Origin: CTSOIL-112 sp049291875 | GTDB taxonomy: Bacteria; Pseudomonadota; Gammaproteobacteria; Burkholderiales; Burkholderiaceae | Direction of reading: 5' to 3' | DNA: 64,000 nucleotides | Assembly: GCA_049291875.1 (NCBI GenBank) | Contig: JBATQE010000064.1 | Location: 1-64,000, forward strand | In this document: positions 51,767 through 60,763 of the stretch, piece after piece | How positions within the stretch are numbered: the stretch's first letter is position 1 | Layout: every line of letters starts with the position of its first letter | Made by a program: the position numbers and the translations under genes | The notes under the pieces: model-generated | The model's database searches: none | What the model was told of the DNA's origin: nothing | The model's input: the letters and a program-made list of their open reading frames with translations, nothing else

Positions 51767-52213
51767 TCAATGCGACCACAGCGCGATTTTCAGCGCGCGC
51801 AGATAGTCTGCCAGCAGCGCATCGGTCACGCCGTTGCGTTTGGCTTTTTTCGCTTGTTCGGGCGTGAGCGCCCATACGGGATTGGGGAAGCACGCATCAT
51901 CGGCGTAGCGCGGAATGACGTGCCAGTGCACATGCGCGACCATATTACCCAAACTGGCGAGATTAACCTTGGTCGGTTTGAGCACATCGCGCTGCACCTG
52001 CTCGACCAAGCACACCACGCGCATCAATTGGCCGCGCTGCTCAGGCGTCAAATCGGTCATTTCCGCCGCGTGCTCCTGCCAAATCACGCGCGTGAATCCG
52101 ACGAACAGCGGATCGTCCACCAGTATGACGCGCAATTGCTCATTTTGCCAAATCAATTCGCCGCCCACCTGCTCGCACAGCTCGCAGCCCGCGACTTTAT
52201 TATCCCAATTCAT
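51767..52213 (-). CDS. HIT family protein
   Basis: 148 residues with a short CELC start (zinc-like) and the histidine triad HVHWHVIPRY (His-X-His-X-His) near residue 100. HIT proteins hydrolyse or transfer nucleoside phosphates. Substrate unknown. The start at 52213 is chosen because AGAGGA stands just upstream and the family begins near NWDNKVAGCELC. It lies 17 bases beyond the argB stop on the same strand, so it is probably in the argB operon. Confidence 0.88.
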   Translation of the reverse strand: MNWDNKVAGCELCEQVGGELIWQNEQLRVILVDDPLFVGFTRVIWQEHAAEMTDLTPEQRGQLMRVVCLVEQVQRDVLKPTKVNLASLGNMVAHVHWHVIPRYADDACFPNPVWALTPEQAKKAKRNGVTDALLADYLRALKIALWSH

Positions 52214-52230
52214 TCTATCCTCTGCATAAT

Positions 52231-53157
52231 TTATACGCTGATCGCCGTACCCACCGCCGCGTCGGTCAACAGACATTGCAGCAACACGTGCGGCACGCGG
52301 CCATCCACGATGTGTACCGCGCCCACGCCGCGCTGCGCCGCATCCAGCGCCGAGTCGATTTTCGGCAGCATGCCGCCATACAACGTACCGTCAGCTTTGA
52401 GTGCATCGGCGCTCGCGCTGTCGATGTGCGCGATCAATTCGCCTTGTTTGTCCAATACGCCTTTGATGTTGGTCAACAGCATCAATTTGTGCGCGCGTAC
52501 CGCCACCGCGATTTCGCCCGCCGCCACATCGGCGTTCACATTATGCGTCACGCCGTGATCGTCGGCGGCAATCGGCGAGACCACAGGTAAAAATTCAGCC
52601 GCCAGCAAAGCGTCAATCGGTGCGCTGTCCACGCCGATGACCTCGCCCACCAGCCCGATGTCGTGCTGCACCGCCGGATCGTTCAGATCAGGCAGCAACA
52701 TTTTTTTCACGCGAATCATGCGGCCATCTTTGCCGCTCAGACCCATGGCACGCACGCCGTAGCTTTTGCCCGCCTGATTGATGAGATTGACGATTTGTCC
52801 TTGCACATTGCCGCACAACACACCGTCAACGATGCTCATGGTGTCGGCATCGGTCACGCGCATCCCTTGCACAAACTGCCCTTCAATGCCGACGCGCTTG
52901 AGCATCGCGTCAATTTGCGGGCCGCCGCCATGCACCACCACCACCGGCACGCCCATCGCGGTGAGCAACGCCACATCCTGCGCGAATTGCTGTTGCAGCG
53001 TTTCGTCGGTCATGGCGTTGCCACCGTATTTGACCACGATGGTTTGGTCTTGCAATTGCGTCAGGCGCTCCGACGTCGCGGTAACGCCCGCGTCTTTAAT
53101 GGCGGGAACGAGTTGAGCCGCTTCGGCAATGAGTTCGGGCACGGATAAATACAGCAT
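52231..53157 (-). CDS. argB: Acetylglutamate kinase
   Basis: The 308-residue kinase phosphorylates N-acetylglutamate in arginine synthesis. Motifs: VVKYGGNAMTD, VVVVHGGGPQIDAMLKRVGIEGQFVQGMRVTD, VLCGNVQGQIVNLINQ and GGMLPKIDSALDAAQRGVGAVHIVDGRVPHVLL. AAGGAGAG precedes the ATG at 53157. It is downstream of an exported hypothetical gene and upstream of the HIT gene. Confidence 0.95.
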   Translation of the reverse strand: MLYLSVPELIAEAAQLVPAIKDAGVTATSERLTQLQDQTIVVKYGGNAMTDETLQQQFAQDVALLTAMGVPVVVVHGGGPQIDAMLKRVGIEGQFVQGMRVTDADTMSIVDGVLCGNVQGQIVNLINQAGKSYGVRAMGLSGKDGRMIRVKKMLLPDLNDPAVQHDIGLVGEVIGVDSAPIDALLAAEFLPVVSPIAADDHGVTHNVNADVAAGEIAVAVRAHKLMLLTNIKGVLDKQGELIAHIDSASADALKADGTLYGGMLPKIDSALDAAQRGVGAVHIVDGRVPHVLLQCLLTDAAVGTAISV

Positions 53158-53180
53158 GGCGCTCTCCTTGTGAATAGGAT

Positions 53181-53906
53181 TTACGGTTCGTCGCAATCAT
53201 AGTAGCGGATTTTGCCAACGCTTTGTACAAAAGCTTTGTCCGCCGCTTTTTGTTCTTTCTCGCTCAGATCGGGTTGTTGGCGATTGACGCAATTGTGCCA
53301 ATGATAATGCAACAACTCCTGCGTCATCTTCGCCTCGGACTGCGCCCAAGCGCGTTGCGAGCGCGCCACGCAATCACTCGGATCGGCGTTGTCACGACAA
53401 CTGGCTTTGAGCAGCGTCAGGGCTCTGGCGGTTTTTTCTGCCGATGGCGGACCTTGCAGAATTTGCACGATGTTTTGGCACTGCGGGCGTTGCGACGGGG
53501 CGAATTGATTCAATATTGCGTAGTCGTTTTTGCGTGCCGCGTCGCGTTTGATGCGCTGTAAATCGTAGAAAAACTGGTCGCGCGCGATCATGCGCTGGCG
53601 CACCGTTTCAATCACGGGGTGCGCAATGAAGTTGCGCGGGTCTTGCAAAATCGCTTGATTTTTGCGATGTTCGGCATCGTCCTGCGCCTGTGTATTTTTT
53701 TCGTCGTAAATGCTGGTCAAGTGATCGGCATTGAGCTTGAGCGTGGCGTCCAACTGCGCCGCCGTGACTTTTTGATCGTCGTAACTCGCGCTCGCGCGAC
53801 ACAGCTCGGTTTCCCATTTGAACACCTGCGTTTTGGCCAACGCTGCGCCGTTCAATACCAAGCCCAACATCAATAGGGTGGGTTTCATCCAACAACGTGT
53901 GTTCAT
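53181..53906 (-). CDS. Exported hypothetical protein
   Basis: I do not recognise this 241-residue protein. It has a signal peptide (PTLLMLGLVLNGAALA), four to six cysteines outside it (ELCRAS, PQCQN, SCRDNADPSDC, HNCVNRQ, YDCDEP), and a mostly helical, charged body (DLSEKEQKAADKAFVQ). It is probably periplasmic and disulfide-bonded. It sits 23 bases upstream of the argB start. A link with arginine synthesis is not evident. Confidence 0.75.
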   Translation of the reverse strand: MNTRCWMKPTLLMLGLVLNGAALAKTQVFKWETELCRASASYDDQKVTAAQLDATLKLNADHLTSIYDEKNTQAQDDAEHRKNQAILQDPRNFIAHPVIETVRQRMIARDQFFYDLQRIKRDAARKNDYAILNQFAPSQRPQCQNIVQILQGPPSAEKTARALTLLKASCRDNADPSDCVARSQRAWAQSEAKMTQELLHYHWHNCVNRQQPDLSEKEQKAADKAFVQSVGKIRYYDCDEP

Positions 53907-53945
53907 ATCGAACTCCTTGCTCAGACGAACGCTGCTGCGGTCAGT

Positions 53946-56669
53946 TTAAAACGGTGGCTCGTCGTCATACGCCGAGAGTGGCGGATTGTCATCAGGCGGC
54001 ATCTCATCGCTCGCCTCGGCTTTTTTCGCGCGCGGGGTTTTAGCGGTCGTTTTTATCACCGCTTTGGCCGCTGTTTTGGTGCTCTTGGCCGCCTTGGTGG
54101 TTTTTGCCTTGGCGGTGGCTTTTTTAGCCGGTGCTTTCTCGACTTTCGCCTCGCCTGCTTCGCCTTCAGCCGCATCCTTCACCGTTTTTCCAGCTTTCGG
54201 CGCTTTGGCTTCAAACTCAAAGCCAACTTTGCCTTTGGCTTTGTCCAGCACCAAATAGGCTTTGAACAAGCGCCCCGTGCGTGCGGATTTGAATCCGGTG
54301 AGCAGGTCGGTTTTGCCCTCGGCCAGCAGTTTGCGCATCTGTTCCGGCTCGATGATTTGTTGCAAAATCACTTGGCCGGAGCGGAAATCGCAGTTTTTTT
54401 CGGGGCCAACGGCGCGCTCGCAAATATAGCTCAGGCCGTTTTCATAGACGTTCGCGCCACATTTCGGGCATTTGCCCAGCGGGGTTTTGGCGGAGAAATC
54501 GGGCGCTTCTTCGTCGTCCGAGCTTTGACCGAAGTCAAACTCCATTTTGTATTTCGCAGCGGATTCTTTGTCCTCGACGATGCGTAAAATCGCGGCGAAT
54601 GGGCGCCCCATTTTGCTGCGGAATCCTTGCAGCAGCGGCGTTTCACGGGTTTTGAGCAGGTCTTCGACCTCTGGAATTTCAAACGTGCGTCCGCCCGGCG
54701 TTTTGCTCATGGAGAATTCGCACTGCGTGCAGGCGAAACGACGGTAGTTTTCTTTGATCACGCCTCCGCAATTCGGACATGGCGTTTTCAGCGTGGCGTA
54801 GTCGCCCGGCACGGTGTCGGCTTCGTATTCTTTGGCACGCTTGACGATAATTTGCGTCATTTTGGCGATTTCGCGCATGAAGGTATCGCGCTGTAATTCA
54901 CCCCGCTCCATTTGCGCGAGTTTATTTTCCCAGTTACCCGTCAGTTCGGGCGAGGTCAATTCCTCCACGCCCAAACCACGCAGCAACGTGAGCAGCTGAA
55001 AGGCTTTGGCCGTCGGGTGCATTTCGCGCCCTTCGCGCACGAGGTATTTCTCGGTCAGCAGCCCTTCGATGATCGCGGCGCGCGTCGCGGGCGTGCCCAG
55101 TCCTTTGCCGCTCATGGCTTCTTTTAGCTCGGAGTCATCCAGCAGTTTGCCCGCGCCTTCCATCGCCGAGAGCAAGGTCGCCTCGGAGTAGCGCGCCGGT
55201 GGGCGGGTTTGCAGGGCTTTCGGCTCGACTTTTTCGGTCTGCACGGTTTCGTCTTTGGCCACCGCCACCAGCATGTCGTCGTCTTTTTGCTGATCGCGCC
55301 CGTAAATCACCAGCCAGCCCGGGTTGGTCAATACGCGACCTTCGGTTTTGAAATGGTGTCCCGAGACCTTGGTCACGCGTGTGGTGACCATGAATTCGGC
55401 GGCGGGGAAAAATACGGCCATGAAGCGTTTGACCACCAGATCGTAGAGTTTTTGCTCCGGTTCGGACAGGTGTTTGGGCGCTTGCAGCGTCGGGATGATC
55501 GCAAAGTGGTCAGACACTTTGGCGTTGTCAAAAATGCGTTTGTTCGGCTTGACCCAGCCGTTTTTCTCGATGCTTTGCGCAAAACGGGTGTAGTTGTCCT
55601 GCTCTTTGAGCATGGCGACGGTTTGCTTGACGGTATTGATGTAGTCTTCAGGCAAGGCTTTGGAATCGGTACGCGGATAGGTCAGCACTTTGTGTTTTTC
55701 GTACAGCGCCTGCGCCAGACCGAGGGTGTTTTTCGCGGAGAAGCCAAAGCGCGCATTCGCCTCGCGTTGCAAGCTGGTGAGGTCAAACAGCGCCGGCGCC
55801 ATTTGCGTGGTCGGTTTGGACTCTTCGGTCACGGTGCCGTTTTGCCCTTTGCAGGCCATGACCACGGTGTCGGCCGCGGTTTTGCTCCAAAGACGATTGT
55901 CTTTGCGCTCGGGATCGTTCAGATTTTCTTTGGCGTTTTTGTCAAATTTCGGGTCGAACCAGCGACCGTTGTACACGCCCTGCGCGCAGACGAATTCGGC
56001 GTGCACTTCCCAATAATCGCGCGAGACGAATTTGCGAATCGCCTCTTCGCGCTCGACCACGATGGTCAGCGTTGGCGTCTGCACGCGGCCCACGGTGGTC
56101 AGGAAAAAGCCGCCGTCGCGCGAGTTAAACGCGGTCATGGCGCGTGTGCCGTTGATGCCGACCAACCAATCCGCCTCGGAACGTGAACGCGCCGCATCGG
56201 CCAGATTGAGCATTTGCGCATCGGTGCGCAAATGTGCCAAGCCGTCGCGAATCGCCTGCGGCGTCATGCTCTGCAACCACAGCCGTTGCGAGGGCTGCTT
56301 GGCCTTGGTGTACTGCATGATGTAGCGGAAAATCAGCTCGCCCTCGCGCCCCGCGTCACAGGCGTTGATCACATGATCCACATCCTTGCGACGCAACAGC
56401 TTGGCCAGAGATTTTAAGCGCGCCTCAGATTTGACAATCGGTTTGAGGTCAAAATGTGGCGGAATGTGCGGCAGATGTGTGAAACTCCATTTACCGCGCT
56501 TGATTTCGTACTCCTCGGGTACCACCAATTCGAGCAAATGACCGACCGCAGAGGCAATCACATACTGATCGTTCTCATGATGGTCGTCTTTTTTCACACA
56601 GCCGCCGACCGCACGCGCGATATCGTTGGCGACTGAAGGTTTCTCGGCAATAATCAGGGTTTTGCTCAT
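53946..56669 (-). CDS. topB: DNA topoisomerase III
   Basis: The 907-residue type IA topoisomerase decatenates and relaxes DNA. Toprim motifs are LIIAEKPSVANDIARAV and the acidic DAGREGELIFRYI. The active Tyr is in TYPRTDSKALPEDY. Two C-terminal TopA-like zinc repeats follow (CPNCGGVIKENYRRFACTQC, CPKCGANVYENGLSYIC), then a Lys/Ala-rich basic tail (KKATAKAKTTKAAKSTKTAAK) that should bind DNA. The longer C-terminus than E. coli TopB (653 aa) is typical of betaproteobacteria. The start at 56669 is the family start. Confidence 0.96.
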   Translation of the reverse strand: MSKTLIIAEKPSVANDIARAVGGCVKKDDHHENDQYVIASAVGHLLELVVPEEYEIKRGKWSFTHLPHIPPHFDLKPIVKSEARLKSLAKLLRRKDVDHVINACDAGREGELIFRYIMQYTKAKQPSQRLWLQSMTPQAIRDGLAHLRTDAQMLNLADAARSRSEADWLVGINGTRAMTAFNSRDGGFFLTTVGRVQTPTLTIVVEREEAIRKFVSRDYWEVHAEFVCAQGVYNGRWFDPKFDKNAKENLNDPERKDNRLWSKTAADTVVMACKGQNGTVTEESKPTTQMAPALFDLTSLQREANARFGFSAKNTLGLAQALYEKHKVLTYPRTDSKALPEDYINTVKQTVAMLKEQDNYTRFAQSIEKNGWVKPNKRIFDNAKVSDHFAIIPTLQAPKHLSEPEQKLYDLVVKRFMAVFFPAAEFMVTTRVTKVSGHHFKTEGRVLTNPGWLVIYGRDQQKDDDMLVAVAKDETVQTEKVEPKALQTRPPARYSEATLLSAMEGAGKLLDDSELKEAMSGKGLGTPATRAAIIEGLLTEKYLVREGREMHPTAKAFQLLTLLRGLGVEELTSPELTGNWENKLAQMERGELQRDTFMREIAKMTQIIVKRAKEYEADTVPGDYATLKTPCPNCGGVIKENYRRFACTQCEFSMSKTPGGRTFEIPEVEDLLKTRETPLLQGFRSKMGRPFAAILRIVEDKESAAKYKMEFDFGQSSDDEEAPDFSAKTPLGKCPKCGANVYENGLSYICERAVGPEKNCDFRSGQVILQQIIEPEQMRKLLAEGKTDLLTGFKSARTGRLFKAYLVLDKAKGKVGFEFEAKAPKAGKTVKDAAEGEAGEAKVEKAPAKKATAKAKTTKAAKSTKTAAKAVIKTTAKTPRAKKAEASDEMPPDDNPPLSAYDDEPPF

Positions 56670-56805
56670 GGCATACTCAAATTGAATAATTCTATATAGA
56701 CGCCGAAAACCCACGCAGACACATTGACACGCGCGGGTTTGGCAGGGCGGCTCATCATAACCGCGTTAGCACCATCAACGCAAGCACGACGCCCAATAAT
56801 TGCGC

Positions 56806-57543
56806 TCAAGCGCGCAGATTTTCCCACAACCAGCGCACAATCAACTGCACAGCGAGCGCCGTCACCGTCCATTTGAGCAACCACACGCCGCGTGCCTCAT
56901 TCACGCGTCCGCGCAAATGTTTGCCCAAAAACGAACCGAGCACCGAACCGCTGAGCATCATCGCCATCATCCCGCCATAACGCCAAAAAGCAAAGCCCGC
57001 CGCAATATAAGTGAGCACCTTAAACGCGTGCATCACCGACATCATCGCCGACTGCGTGAGAATCACCTCATCCTTTTTCAGCCCTTGATGCAGCAACACC
57101 GACGGCAAAATCAGCCCCATCGAGCCGATGAACAGCGAAGTACTGGTCAGAAAAACGCCGAGCACCGTCATATTATTAAACAATACGCCCGAGCGCTGCA
57201 CCAACCGCGTCCACGTCACCAACAATATAAATACGCCCAGCAGCAAGGGCAAATAAGCAAACGAAAAACTGCCCAACAAGAAATAGCCCAAACCCGCGCC
57301 GATCAAAGCACCGGGCAAAAATGGCACAATCAGCCGCCACGCCACCAAGCGCCAGTCCAGCGCCAAGCGCGACAAATTACTGATCAACTGCGTCGCACCG
57401 TGAATCGGAATCACCAGATTCGGCGCCAACACATTGGGCAAGGTCGCAAGCAAAGTCATACCGCCGCCCACGCCGATCACCGACGTCAACGCCGAGGTCA
57501 ATGCGCACAGCACAAACAAGCCCGCGTCGTTCATCGTCAGCAT
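56806..57543 (-). CDS. TauE/SafE family sulfite exporter-like permease
   Basis: 245 residues with about seven hydrophobic helices. It begins GLFVLCALTSALTSVIGVGGGMTLLATLPNVL and ends FLGKHLRGRVNEARGVWLLKWTVTALAVQLIVRWLW, with the repeated glycine/proline half-sites of the TSUP family. Members export sulfite, sulfonates or other anions. Substrate unknown. The start MLTMNDAGLF at 57543 or 57534 is chosen because residues upstream are unlike the family. It is divergent from mnmE. Confidence 0.8.
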   Translation of the reverse strand: MLTMNDAGLFVLCALTSALTSVIGVGGGMTLLATLPNVLAPNLVIPIHGATQLISNLSRLALDWRLVAWRLIVPFLPGALIGAGLGYFLLGSFSFAYLPLLLGVFILLVTWTRLVQRSGVLFNNMTVLGVFLTSTSLFIGSMGLILPSVLLHQGLKKDEVILTQSAMMSVMHAFKVLTYIAAGFAFWRYGGMMAMMLSGSVLGSFLGKHLRGRVNEARGVWLLKWTVTALAVQLIVRWLWENLRA

Positions 57544-57634
57544 GATAAAATGTCCAAAAATAGGGCATTGTAGCCGCCCGCTCGGGCGTAGACAAGCAAT
57601 ACCAACCCGCCAAACACCACCAACGCAATTACCC

Positions 57635-59095
57635 ATGACAAACACCACGCACGCCGCCCAGTACGCTCAATCCGCACCATCTACCGCGTCCACAGAGCAT
57701 ACCGAAACCATCGTCGCCATCGCCACCGCAGCCGGTCGTGGTGGCGTCGGCGTGATTCGCGCCTCCGGTTCACAGGCGACGATTCAGACGCTGATCGAAC
57801 AAATATGTAAGCGCACACTCTCGCCGCGTCACGCGCATTACGGCGCATTTATTGACACAGATGGACAAACCATCGATCACGGCATTGCGCTGTATTTCCC
57901 CGCGCCGCACTCCTACACCGGTGAGCATGTACTCGAATTACAAGGACACGGCGGCCCCGTGGTGATGCAATTGCTACTGCGCCGCTGTCTGAATGCCGCG
58001 CCCAATATCCGCCTCGCGCACGCGGGCGAATTCACCCAGCGCGCCTTTCTCAATGACAAAATGGATTTGGCGCAGGCCGAAGGCGTCGCCGATTTGATCG
58101 AGGCCGCCACCGAATCCGCCGCCAAAAGTGCGGTGCGTTCACTCTCCGGCGTGTTCTCCAATCGCATTCACGAACTGGTGCAGCAGGTCATTCACCTGCG
58201 CATGTTGGTCGAAGCGACGCTCGATTTCCCCGAAGAGGAAATCGATTTTCTGCAAAAAGCCGACGCATTCGGCCAACTCGATCGCATTCAAACCCAACTC
58301 GGCGCCGTGCTGCGCTCGGCCAAGCAAGGTGCGCTGCTGCGCAACGGTGTGAACGTCGTTTTGGTCGGCCAACCCAATGTCGGCAAATCATCGCTGCTCA
58401 ATGCACTCGCGGGACAAGACGTCGCCATCGTCACCGACATCGCGGGCACGACGCGCGATACCGTCAGCCAAGCGATCCAGATTGACGGCGTGCCGCTGAA
58501 CATCATCGATACCGCCGGACTGCGCGAGACCGACGATGTCGTCGAAAAAATCGGTATTGAGCGCACTTGGGCGGCGGTGGCGCGCGCCGACGTGGTGTTG
58601 CATTTGATCGATGCGCGGGTTGATGCGGATCATGCCGACCATAGCGACCATAGCGACCATGATGACCATTTGGATGATGAATTATTGAGCCAACTGCGCG
58701 CGCGCGTGGGCGCACACGTGCCGTTTCTCACCCTGCACAACAAAATGGATTTGACGAACAGCGCGCCTGCGGTTTTGGATGACAACAGCCTCGCCATCAG
58801 CGCGAAGACCGGCGCCGGCTTGGACGCCTTGCGCGCTCGTCTGCTGGAAATCGTCGGTTTTGAAACCACCACCGACGACAGCTTCATCGCCCGCGAACGC
58901 CACCTCACCGCCCTGCGTGCAGCAGACGAACACCTGCAAATGGCCTACGCCCATGCGCTCACGCAAGATCAAAAACTCGACCTGTTCGCCGAAGAGTTGC
59001 GTCTGGCGCAGGAGCAGCTCAACGCCATCACCGGCGAATTCACCGCAGACGACCTGCTGGGCGTGATTTTCTCCAGTTTTTGTATTGGTAAATAA
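57635..59095 (+). CDS. mnmE: tRNA modification GTPase MnmE
   Basis: The 486-residue GTPase, with MnmG, makes 5-carboxymethylaminomethyl-uridine at the tRNA wobble position. Domains: a formyl-THF-binding N-terminal part (GRGGVGVIRASG), a helical domain, the inserted G domain (G1 VVLVGQPNVGKSSLLNAL, G3 DTAGLRE, then VLHLIDAR and HNKMDLTN) and the C-terminal CIGK. Between G3 and the NKMD motif there is an extra His/Asp-rich stretch (DADHADHSDHSDHDDHLDD, about residues 328-347). It comes from a 9-base tandem repeat (58636-58668). The start at 57635 is the family start. Confidence 0.96.
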   Translation: MTNTTHAAQYAQSAPSTASTEHTETIVAIATAAGRGGVGVIRASGSQATIQTLIEQICKRTLSPRHAHYGAFIDTDGQTIDHGIALYFPAPHSYTGEHVLELQGHGGPVVMQLLLRRCLNAAPNIRLAHAGEFTQRAFLNDKMDLAQAEGVADLIEAATESAAKSAVRSLSGVFSNRIHELVQQVIHLRMLVEATLDFPEEEIDFLQKADAFGQLDRIQTQLGAVLRSAKQGALLRNGVNVVLVGQPNVGKSSLLNALAGQDVAIVTDIAGTTRDTVSQAIQIDGVPLNIIDTAGLRETDDVVEKIGIERTWAAVARADVVLHLIDARVDADHADHSDHSDHDDHLDDELLSQLRARVGAHVPFLTLHNKMDLTNSAPAVLDDNSLAISAKTGAGLDALRARLLEIVGFETTTDDSFIARERHLTALRAADEHLQMAYAHALTQDQKLDLFAEELRLAQEQLNAITGEFTADDLLGVIFSSFCIGK

Positions 59096-59133
59096 ATCGA
59101 CTTATCGGTTCATCAGCCCGTTTTTCACCGTAT

Positions 59134-59811
59134 TCAATCAAACAACTCGTCCAGACGAAAGCGCGCCACGTTTTGCCCCGCGTGTTGATCTGAGTTTGCC
59201 CCCTGCTTCGGCAGTGACTGGCTGATGCGAATCATCTTCGCCGCCACCTCCTCTCCGCGTATCGGGCGAAAGCGGCGCAAACCGGGGAGCTGGCAAATCA
59301 GCGGCAACAGCCACGCGCCCAACTGCTCACCCACGCGCCGCTCGGTGCGCTCACCCAACAATAACGACGGCTGGACAATGCTGATGCGCGCGAATGGCAA
59401 GGCGCTCACTTTCTGCTCCAACTCGCCCTTCATCTGCAAATACGCATTGCGACTGCTCGCATCCGCACCGCTGGAAGAGACGAGGACATAATGCCGCACC
59501 CCTTGCTGCGCGGCCAATTGCGCGGCGGCGAATTGATAATCCACATCCACCAGGCGTTGCGCGGCGATGGAGCCGGCTTGCTGGCGCGTCGTTCCGAGGC
59601 AGGAAAACAACACATCACCTCGAAATAGCTCGGCATGGCGTGCCAACTGTGCAAAATCCAGCACATGATTCTCCACCTTGGGACTGTGATATTCAACCGC
59701 CCGCCGCGTGAGCGTGACGATGCGCTCCACCCCGTCGTTTTGCGCCAATTGTGCCACCAACGCACGCCCCACCAAACCCGTCGCGCCGATGACGATGGCC
59801 GTTTGTTTCAT
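59134..59811 (-). CDS. NAD(P)H-binding Rossmann protein
   Basis: 225 residues of the atypical short-chain dehydrogenase type. It has the start VIGATGLVGRALVAQL, VDVDYQFAAAQLAAQQGVRHYVLVSSSGAD and LPFARISIVQPSLLLGERTERR. It resembles TIP30/oxidoreductase-like proteins whose cofactor may be NADP(H). The active Ser-Tyr-Lys triad is not clear. ATAGGAGG precedes the ATG. It is convergent with mnmE and no partner gene is evident. Confidence 0.85.
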   Translation of the reverse strand: MKQTAIVIGATGLVGRALVAQLAQNDGVERIVTLTRRAVEYHSPKVENHVLDFAQLARHAELFRGDVLFSCLGTTRQQAGSIAAQRLVDVDYQFAAAQLAAQQGVRHYVLVSSSGADASSRNAYLQMKGELEQKVSALPFARISIVQPSLLLGERTERRVGEQLGAWLLPLICQLPGLRRFRPIRGEEVAAKMIRISQSLPKQGANSDQHAGQNVARFRLDELFD

Positions 59812-60040
59812 GGTTTCCTCCTATCTTAAAGCCCGTTGTATTTCAATCAGTTTACTACACCTGCGCCAACCTGACTGCGGGCTGGATATGGACTGTGTAT
59901 CAATAAAAACCTGCGACATCCGACTCACTTCACATCCGGCACACACAGCCGCAGTATGATGTCGGTAGGGGTTATTCCGCACTTCCTTAAATGGTATACA
60001 CTGCTACCCACCGATTATGATTCATCCTATCTTTATCGCC

Positions 60041-60763
60041 ATGCCAACCGACACCACCATCTGGCTCATCGAGGACGAAGCCGCCATCGCAGACACCTTG
60101 ACCTACGCCCTACAAACCGAAGGCTACGCCGTGCGCTGGTTTGAGCGCGGGCAGCTCATGCTGGATGCGTTGGCGCACACGCAACCGGCTTTGCTCATTC
60201 TCGATATTGGCCTTCCGGACATCAACGGTTTTGAGGTCTGTCGGCAGGTGTTGGCGCGTTATGATCTGCCGCTGTTGTTTTTAACCGCGCGCACCGAGGA
60301 GGTGGACCGCATCGTCGGTCTGGAAATGGGTGCGGACGACTACATCGCCAAGCCGTTTTCACCGCGCGAAGTCTGCGCCCGCGTGCGCACGGTTTTGCGC
60401 CGTTATCAAAAGACGCAAGCGCCATCGGATGCGTCCTCGCTCGCTGTCGAGTCGGCCAAACCTTTATTCGAGGTGCGTGAACAGCACGGGCTGATTATCT
60501 TTTGCGGGCAAGTCCTCAACCTCACCCGCTATGAATTTTTACTGCTCAAAACCCTGCTCGCCGAACCCTTACGTATTTTCCCGCGTCAACTGCTGATGGA
60601 TTTGGTCTGGCACGATGCGCTGGACACGGTGGATCGCACGGTGGACACGCACATCAAAACCCTGCGTCAAAAACTGCGTGCGGTGAATGAAACACTCAAC
60701 CCCATCCACACCCACCGCGGATTGGGCTACAGCATCAGTGTTCATGCCGAGGAGGCACCATGA
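60041..60763 (+). CDS. creB: Response regulator CreB
   Basis: The 240-residue OmpR-type response regulator. The receiver has IWLIEDEAAIADTLTYALQTEGYAVRWFERG, the phospho-Asp in LLILDIGLPDINGFEVCRQVL and PLLFLTARTEEVDRIVGLEMGADDYIAKPFSPREVCARVRTVLRRY, a strong CreB match. The C-terminal winged helix ends YEFLLLKTLLAEPLRIFPRQLLMDLVW and HIKTLRQKLRAVN. It controls the cre regulon, linked to carbon state and beta-lactam response in Gram-negatives. The start is MPTDTTIW (60041), in line with E. coli. Its stop overlaps creC. Confidence 0.92.
   Translation: MPTDTTIWLIEDEAAIADTLTYALQTEGYAVRWFERGQLMLDALAHTQPALLILDIGLPDINGFEVCRQVLARYDLPLLFLTARTEEVDRIVGLEMGADDYIAKPFSPREVCARVRTVLRRYQKTQAPSDASSLAVESAKPLFEVREQHGLIIFCGQVLNLTRYEFLLLKTLLAEPLRIFPRQLLMDLVWHDALDTVDRTVDTHIKTLRQKLRAVNETLNPIHTHRGLGYSISVHAEEAP

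Noticed and set aside
55209..56186. 325-codon plus-strand frame opposite topB
   Set aside because: topB motifs are certain here; the other frame has no family and no ribosome site.
59930..59950. A CreB tag upstream of creB (TTCACATCCGGCACAC)
   Set aside because: Only the first half matches TTCACnnnnnnTTCAC; the second half differs at two of five bases.
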